Source of the DNA: Clostridioides sp.
GTDB lineage: Bacteria; Bacillota; Clostridia; Peptostreptococcales; Peptostreptococcaceae
Direction: 5' to 3'
NCBI GenBank assembly: GCA_031261505.1
Contig: JAISJN010000004.1
Coordinates: 1 to 64,000 of the forward strand
Length of the DNA: 64,000 bases
In this document: piece after piece, positions 59,119-64,000 of the stretch
Layout: each line of letters starts with the position of its first letter
Numbering within the stretch: the first letter of the stretch is position 1
Program-made: the position numbers and the translations under genes
The notes under the pieces: generated by a model
Seen by the model: only the letters and a program-made list of their open reading frames with translations
What the model was told of the DNA's origin: nothing
Database searches by the model: none

Positions 59119-60294
59119 GTGAAATTCTTGAAAAAAATTACTTGCTTATTACTAGCGATATTGGTTTCGCTTACTCCTATGCATTTTTCTTATGCAAATG
59201 AGGGTGATTCTAATAAGGTAAATGGAAAACTTGACTTGGTTTCTAAGTCTGCAATATTGATGGATAAGGGAACTGGCAAGGTATTATACGAAAAGAACGC
59301 AAATGAAAAACTGCCACCAGCCAGCGTTACCAAGGTGATGACAATGCTTTTGATATCAGAAGCGATAGATGGCGGCAAGTTGAAGCTTACAGACAAGGTA
59401 CAGGTAAGCGAAAAGGCAGCGAGCATGGGCGGAAGTCAGATATTCTTAGAGGCAGGGGAAATCCAGACAGTGGATTCAATGTTAAAGGGGATAGCGGTCT
59501 CGTCTGCTAATGATGCCTGCGTTGCAATGGCTGAACAGATAGGAGGAAGCGTTGACGGTTTTGTGGAGATGATGAATGCAAGGGCAAAAGAATTAGGTAT
59601 GAAAAACACTAATTTCGTCAATACAAATGGTCTCCCCGTAGAAAATCACTACACTTCAGCAAACGACATAGCTCTTATGTCCAGGGAACTTCTAAAACAC
59701 GATGTCATCCACAAGTACCTAACCACTTGGATGGATAAGGTAGTTGTAGGAAAGAAGAAGGCAGAAGTAGGACTTGCGAATACAAATAAATTAATAAGGC
59801 ATTATCAAGGTGCGACAGGTGTTAAGACCGGATTTACCTCAGAGGCAAAGTACTGCGTCTCCGCTTCTGCTAAGAGAGGAAATACAGAATTGATAGCAGT
59901 TGTATTAGCAGCTCCTTCGTCTACTGAAAGAAATAAGGATGCAGCCTCTCTTCTAGACTACGGGTTTGCAAATTACGAAAGTATCAAGATAGCGGACAAG
60001 GGTTCAAACGTAGGCAAGGTAAACGTTGATAAGGCCGATACAGAGGCTGTAAAATTAGTTGTTAAGGACGATTTGACAGCTCTTATCAAGAAGGGTGAAA
60101 GCAAAAACTTCAAAAAATACATTGCAGTTAAGAAAAAACCAGCCCTACCGATTAAAGCTGGCACAGTCTTGGGCAAATTAGTTATCAAAAAAGGAAATGA
60201 AGTAGTAGGAAATGTTGATTTAATCAACGTAAAAGATGTAAATAAAGCAAGTTATGTTCAAATGTTACAAAGAGTTATAGAAAATATGATATAA
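59119..60294 (+). CDS. dacA: D-alanyl-D-alanine carboxypeptidase (PBP5 family); start may be TTG 59128
   Basis: KLPPASVTKVMTMLL (SxxK); SSANDACVAMAEQIGG (SxN); GVKTGFTSEAKYC (KTG). Confidence 0.95.
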   Translation: MKFLKKITCLLLAILVSLTPMHFSYANEGDSNKVNGKLDLVSKSAILMDKGTGKVLYEKNANEKLPPASVTKVMTMLLISEAIDGGKLKLTDKVQVSEKAASMGGSQIFLEAGEIQTVDSMLKGIAVSSANDACVAMAEQIGGSVDGFVEMMNARAKELGMKNTNFVNTNGLPVENHYTSANDIALMSRELLKHDVIHKYLTTWMDKVVVGKKKAEVGLANTNKLIRHYQGATGVKTGFTSEAKYCVSASAKRGNTELIAVVLAAPSSTERNKDAASLLDYGFANYESIKIADKGSNVGKVNVDKADTEAVKLVVKDDLTALIKKGESKNFKKYIAVKKKPALPIKAGTVLGKLVIKKGNEVVGNVDLINVKDVNKASYVQMLQRVIENMI

Positions 60295-60305
60295 TAGTAT
60301 TTAGA

Positions 60306-60334
60306 TGGGGCTAGTGATAGCCCCACTATTTTTT
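60306..60334 (+). terminator. Rho-independent terminator after dacA
   Basis: tggggctagtgatagccccactatttttt. Confidence 0.85.
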
Positions 60335-60354
60335 AGGATGTCAGGAGAGATACA

Positions 60355-60966
60355 ATGAATTTTACGGACCTTTTTAATATGAATGTAGGTGACGTGATCG
60401 CAGGGATCATGGCAATAGCAATAGCAATATCAGTACACGAATTCGGACATGCGTACTCAGCTCATCTACTCGGAGACGATACAGCCAAGGACTATGGTAG
60501 GATGAGTTTAAATCCACTTAAACACGTGGATCCAATAGGTGCAATCTGCCTGTTTTTATTCAGATTTGGTTGGGCAAAGCCAGTGCCAGTAGATCCAAAC
60601 AATTTCAAAAACTATAGATTTGGGAATTTCATAGTTTCAATTGCGGGAATAATATGTAATATATTGACAGCAATTATCTGTGTAATTATAAACAAGTACG
60701 TAGATTTTTACGCAATCAACCTAGTATCTCAGTGGACTACGATATACTGTATAGGACTTGGAGCCTTCAACCTATTACCAGTACCACCGCTCGACGGATG
60801 GGGAATAGTGTCTTCGTTTTTACCGGCTAAGTACTATAGAAATGTTGCAAACTACGAGAGATGGGGATTTTTCATACTGATGGCGTTACTTCTTACAAAT
60901 ATATACCAGGTGATACTAAATCCTATATACAATGTAATTTTTAATATTGTTCTGTTTTTCAGATAG
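60355..60966 (+). CDS. Site-2 protease family (M50) membrane metalloprotease
   Basis: IAISVHEFGHAYSAHLLGDDTAKDYGRMSLNPLKHVDPIG; FNLLPVPPLDGWGI. Confidence 0.93.
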   Translation: MNFTDLFNMNVGDVIAGIMAIAIAISVHEFGHAYSAHLLGDDTAKDYGRMSLNPLKHVDPIGAICLFLFRFGWAKPVPVDPNNFKNYRFGNFIVSIAGIICNILTAIICVIINKYVDFYAINLVSQWTTIYCIGLGAFNLLPVPPLDGWGIVSSFLPAKYYRNVANYERWGFFILMALLLTNIYQVILNPIYNVIFNIVLFFR

Positions 60967-60972
60967 GAGGAT

Positions 60973-61743
60973 GTGCAGATGGATTATAAGATTCAACTTC
61001 AAGTCTACGAAGGGCCTTTGGACCTTCTGTACGACCTGATAGCAAAGAATAAAATCGATATAAGCGATATCTCAATAGTAGAGATAACAAATCAGTACAT
61101 AGAGTATTTGAGCGCTATGGAGCAGATGGATCTGGAAATAACCAGCGAATTTATAGCTATGGCGTCAAAATTACTTGAAATAAAGTCGAAGTACCTCTTG
61201 TACAAGAAAAAAGACGATGAAGAGGACCCTAGGATTGACCTCGTAGTCCAACTTGAGGAGTATAAAAAGTATAAGGACGCTTCAATCGAATTAAATAAAA
61301 ACATCAGCTATATCAGCGATAGATTTTACAGAAACAAACAGGAGATAGTAGAGGATACAGAGGTATCCCTAGATGAGATCACGCTAGAGTCAATGATAAA
61401 AGTAATTTCATCTATGCTCAGCTCAAACAAGCAGAAGGAAGAAGACAAAAAGCCTGATGAAAAGCTGAACAGACTGATAAACCACAGGGTTGTGCCTATA
61501 GAGGACAGAACTAGGTATATAAGAAGTGAACTTAAGAATAAAAGCAGAATAAATTTTTCGGAACTAGTGGAAAAGAGCGAAAACGACGAAATAATAGCTA
61601 CATTCTTATCTCTCCTCGAGCTTATCAAGATGAGGGAAGTAAGAGTAGAGCAGGAATTTATTTTAAACGATATAACTATAATAAAGTTAGAAGATTGCAA
61701 TAACAGGGATATGGAGTGTTTAGATGAAAAGAGAAGAAATTAA
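60973..61743 (+). CDS. scpA: Segregation and condensation protein A
   Basis: YKIQLQVYEGPLDLLYDLIAKNKIDISDISIVEITNQYIEYL. Confidence 0.95.
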   Translation: MQMDYKIQLQVYEGPLDLLYDLIAKNKIDISDISIVEITNQYIEYLSAMEQMDLEITSEFIAMASKLLEIKSKYLLYKKKDDEEDPRIDLVVQLEEYKKYKDASIELNKNISYISDRFYRNKQEIVEDTEVSLDEITLESMIKVISSMLSSNKQKEEDKKPDEKLNRLINHRVVPIEDRTRYIRSELKNKSRINFSELVEKSENDEIIATFLSLLELIKMREVRVEQEFILNDITIIKLEDCNNRDMECLDEKRRN

Positions 61744-62275
61744 ATACATAATCGAAGCTATAATGTTCGCCTATGGTGAACCTATAACTATAAAAGAGCT
61801 AAATACGATAATAAACGAGGAACTTTCGCCAAAGGAAATCGAAAAGATGCTATCTAGTCTTGTAGATGAGTATGCACAAAACGATAGGGGTATTCAAATA
61901 ATTAAACTACAGGATAGATACCAGATGTGTACAAACGAGAAGTACGCACAATTCATAGGCAAGATAGTAGAGCCAGATAAGAAAAAAAATCTAAGCCAGG
62001 CTACTATGGAAACCTTGACTATAATCGCTTATAAACAACCTATCACAAAGGTTGAAGTTGAAAATATAAGGGGCGTAAAATGCGATAAGGCGATTTCGAC
62101 ATTGGCGGAAAATAATTTAATAGAAGAGGCTGGTAGGCTTGAAAAGATAGGAAGACCTATAATCTACAAGACTACAGATGAATTTTTAAAAGTATTAAAT
62201 ATAACCTCGCTCGAAGACCTTCCATCAATAGACGAGATGTTTGGTGCAGAGGTTGCAGTGAGTCAAACAGTCTAA
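61724..62275 (+). CDS. scpB: Segregation and condensation protein B
   Basis: IKYIIEAIMFAYGEPITIKELNTII; LSQATMETLTIIAYKQPITKVEVENIRGVKCDKAISTLAENNLIEEAGR. Confidence 0.95.
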   Translation: MKREEIKYIIEAIMFAYGEPITIKELNTIINEELSPKEIEKMLSSLVDEYAQNDRGIQIIKLQDRYQMCTNEKYAQFIGKIVEPDKKKNLSQATMETLTIIAYKQPITKVEVENIRGVKCDKAISTLAENNLIEEAGRLEKIGRPIIYKTTDEFLKVLNITSLEDLPSIDEMFGAEVAVSQTV

Positions 62276-62410
62276 CTCGAGAATTATTTCTATATTTGTA
62301 TAAAAAATATATAGACGAAGAAAGTTGTTTAAAACCAACCAGGTTTAAAGCAACTTTCTTTTTTTACAAAAAAATGTATACATCCAGATAAATTTGATGA
62401 TAATAACAGC

Positions 62411-63034
62411 ATGAAACTATTTGGAATATTTAGTATAACAAGTGTAATTTTAGTATTACTCTGTACGCTAGGAATAGTGTTTTTAATTCTTAGGTCGGCT
62501 GTGGATATATATATCGACGGATCAATAGACGAGGATGATAAAAGGCTAGACGTAAAAGTTGGATTACTACACAATCTAATAAAGGTAAAAAGACAGTTAT
62601 ACCCACCAAAAAATGAGGAAAATAAGGATGGTGAGAAAGATAAATTTGATAGGAGTATTCTAGTAGTCGAGGATGTATTGACTGCATTTGAGTTGTTAGA
62701 AGAAGTGGATATCAAAGAAATATACTCGGATATAGAATTTGGAAGCACCAATATGTATTTGACATCAGGTGTCTTCTTACTCGCCAACACCGTATATGCG
62801 AGTTTTGCTGGAATTTTAGATCCTGAGAACTTTTACCTAAAAATAACTCCAGACTATACGAGAGATTATATAATCGGTAAAGCTAGGATACATTTTAGAA
62901 TTACTGTAGGTTATTTAGTATATTTATTGAGGGTAATACACAAAATATATTCAAAAAACAAAGGTAAAAATAGGGATGGTGATAGTTGTGAGAGCGACGG
63001 ATTCAATAAGGAGTCTTATGGAAACAACCCTTGA
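62411..63034 (+). CDS. DUF2953 protein (YtfI-like)
   Basis: Membrane-anchored; position between scpB and ytfJ; RIHFRITVGYLVYLLRVI. Confidence 0.7.
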   Translation: MKLFGIFSITSVILVLLCTLGIVFLILRSAVDIYIDGSIDEDDKRLDVKVGLLHNLIKVKRQLYPPKNEENKDGEKDKFDRSILVVEDVLTAFELLEEVDIKEIYSDIEFGSTNMYLTSGVFLLANTVYASFAGILDPENFYLKITPDYTRDYIIGKARIHFRITVGYLVYLLRVIHKIYSKNKGKNRDGDSCESDGFNKESYGNNP

Positions 63035-63473
63035 GACGATTAAGGGCTCGATAGATGCAAATACAATAGTGGGGGATCCAATCCACACAGAGGATACCGT
63101 AATAGTACCTATATCAAAGGTTACAATAGGCTTTGGTATCGGAGGAGGAGAATATTCTAGGGGAAGTAAAGCCAGATGTAAGGGCAGGGACAGGCGCGAA
63201 GAACCTAGGGTTGAAATAGGTGAGTCTGAGAGGTCTGAGGCGGATAGAAACGATTCGAACTTCGGAGGTGGTAGCTGTGGAGCTATAACAGTCCAACCAG
63301 TCGCCTTCGTAGTAGTTGAAAACGGTGAAACAAGGCTTATGTCAGCGGATGACAATATGAATCTCGTGGATAATATTTTGACCGTAACTCCGAAGTTGAT
63401 AGAGAAGATCCAAGATATATCGAAGAAAAAAGAAAAGAAAGATAGAGAAAAAGAGAAAAGAAAAAGGATGTAA
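62976..63473 (+). CDS. ytfJ: GerW family sporulation protein YtfJ
   Basis: IRSLMETTLETIKGSIDANTIVGDPIHTEDTVIVPISKVTIGFGIGGGEY; GGGSCGAITVQPVAFVVVENGETRLM. Confidence 0.9.
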   Translation: MVIVVRATDSIRSLMETTLETIKGSIDANTIVGDPIHTEDTVIVPISKVTIGFGIGGGEYSRGSKARCKGRDRREEPRVEIGESERSEADRNDSNFGGGSCGAITVQPVAFVVVENGETRLMSADDNMNLVDNILTVTPKLIEKIQDISKKKEKKDREKEKRKRM

Positions 63474-63577
63474 ATCCGTATAGAATCCCCTGCCTCTAGA
63501 GGTGGGGGAATATTGTGATTCAGGGCATAATCACATTTCATCTGTGATCAAAATCCACCACTAGCAACCACTATTAA
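63474..63577 (+). repeat. Intergenic hairpin repeat family, copy K (diverged)
   Basis: atagaatcccctgcctctagaggtgggggaatattgtgattcagggcataatcacatttcat...caaccactatt. Confidence 0.55.
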
Positions 63578-63726
63578 AAAAATTAACAAATTTAACTATA
63601 TTCAAACCACTCTAAATTAGGATATAATATTATTACAAAAAGACTGCCATAAAGCTTTACACATTTATGTATATGGATGAATGGCACAACTGGTGCCCAG
63701 ATGGCTTAGAGAAGGGGGACTACAAA

Positions 63727-64000
63727 TTGATAATCAGAAAAGCTACTTACGAAGATCTTGACAAGATAATGAAGATCGTCGATGAAAACAGGGCAGCGAT
63801 GTTGAAAGAAGAAAACACGCAGTGGGACGACGGGTATCCTGCTGTAGAACATTTCACATCAGATATCGACAATGGAGTGCTATATGCAGCTGAAGACGAG
63901 GGAGAACTTCTAGGTGTTATATGTCTAAATGAAGTTGGTTCAGAAGGGTATAGCCATGTGCATTGGAGAAAACGAGGATCAGCGATAGTAATTCACAGGA
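63727..64000 (+). CDS. GNAT-family N-acetyltransferase, 3'-truncated by window edge
   Basis: TTG start after gagaaggggg; IIRKATYEDLDKIMKIVDENRAAMLKEENTQWDDGYPAVEHFTSDIDNGVLYAAEDEGELLGVICLNE. Confidence 0.8.
   Translation, partial: MIIRKATYEDLDKIMKIVDENRAAMLKEENTQWDDGYPAVEHFTSDIDNGVLYAAEDEGELLGVICLNEVGSEGYSHVHWRKRGSAIVIHR

Noticed and set aside
62951-63541. 196-aa minus-strand ORF over ytfJ
   Set aside because: Antisense to a clear GerW/YtfJ gene, no motif, Ser/Pro-rich artifact.

Overview
This looks like a chromosomal window from a spore-forming-lineage Firmicute, probably Clostridia (Peptostreptococcaceae-like; inferred from gene order and composition only). The 5' 14 kb is a surface-protein region. 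It holds two tandem paralogous four-gene cassettes (CWB2-repeat protein, small WxL protein, DUF916/DUF3324 WxL-interacting protein, large WxL protein), plus the 3' part of another CWB2 gene at the window edge. Next comes a conserved housekeeping block: prmA, rsmE, mtaB, HIT, rpsU, yqeY, tspO, hpf, yqfC/yqfD, phoH, ybeY, dgkA-PAP2, cdd, era, yqzL, recO, glyQS, ccpN-like, PPDK regulator, ppdK. The most notable locus is ~37.96-47.54 kb. A cobalamin riboswitch with a terminator precedes a CWB2-anchored DUF4430 protein, an alpha/alpha-toroid protein ending in a dockerin, a membrane-anchored cohesin-like protein, a DUF4430 lipoprotein and a complete ECF transporter (T, fused A-A, S). I read this as a candidate cell-surface cobalamin-capture system that splits the alpha and beta domains of intrinsic factor/transcobalamin onto separate proteins linked by cohesin-dockerin. 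The rest holds a CWB2 pseudogene, topB, dut, ttcA-like, a MORN protein, an exonuclease, GT51, RNase J, dacA, an M50 protease, scpAB, DUF2953, ytfJ and a partial GNAT gene. A roughly 100-bp intergenic repeat family with hairpins is scattered through the window, and its left edge repeatedly supplies the stop codon of the upstream gene. No searches were run; family names come from motif recognition in the translations.
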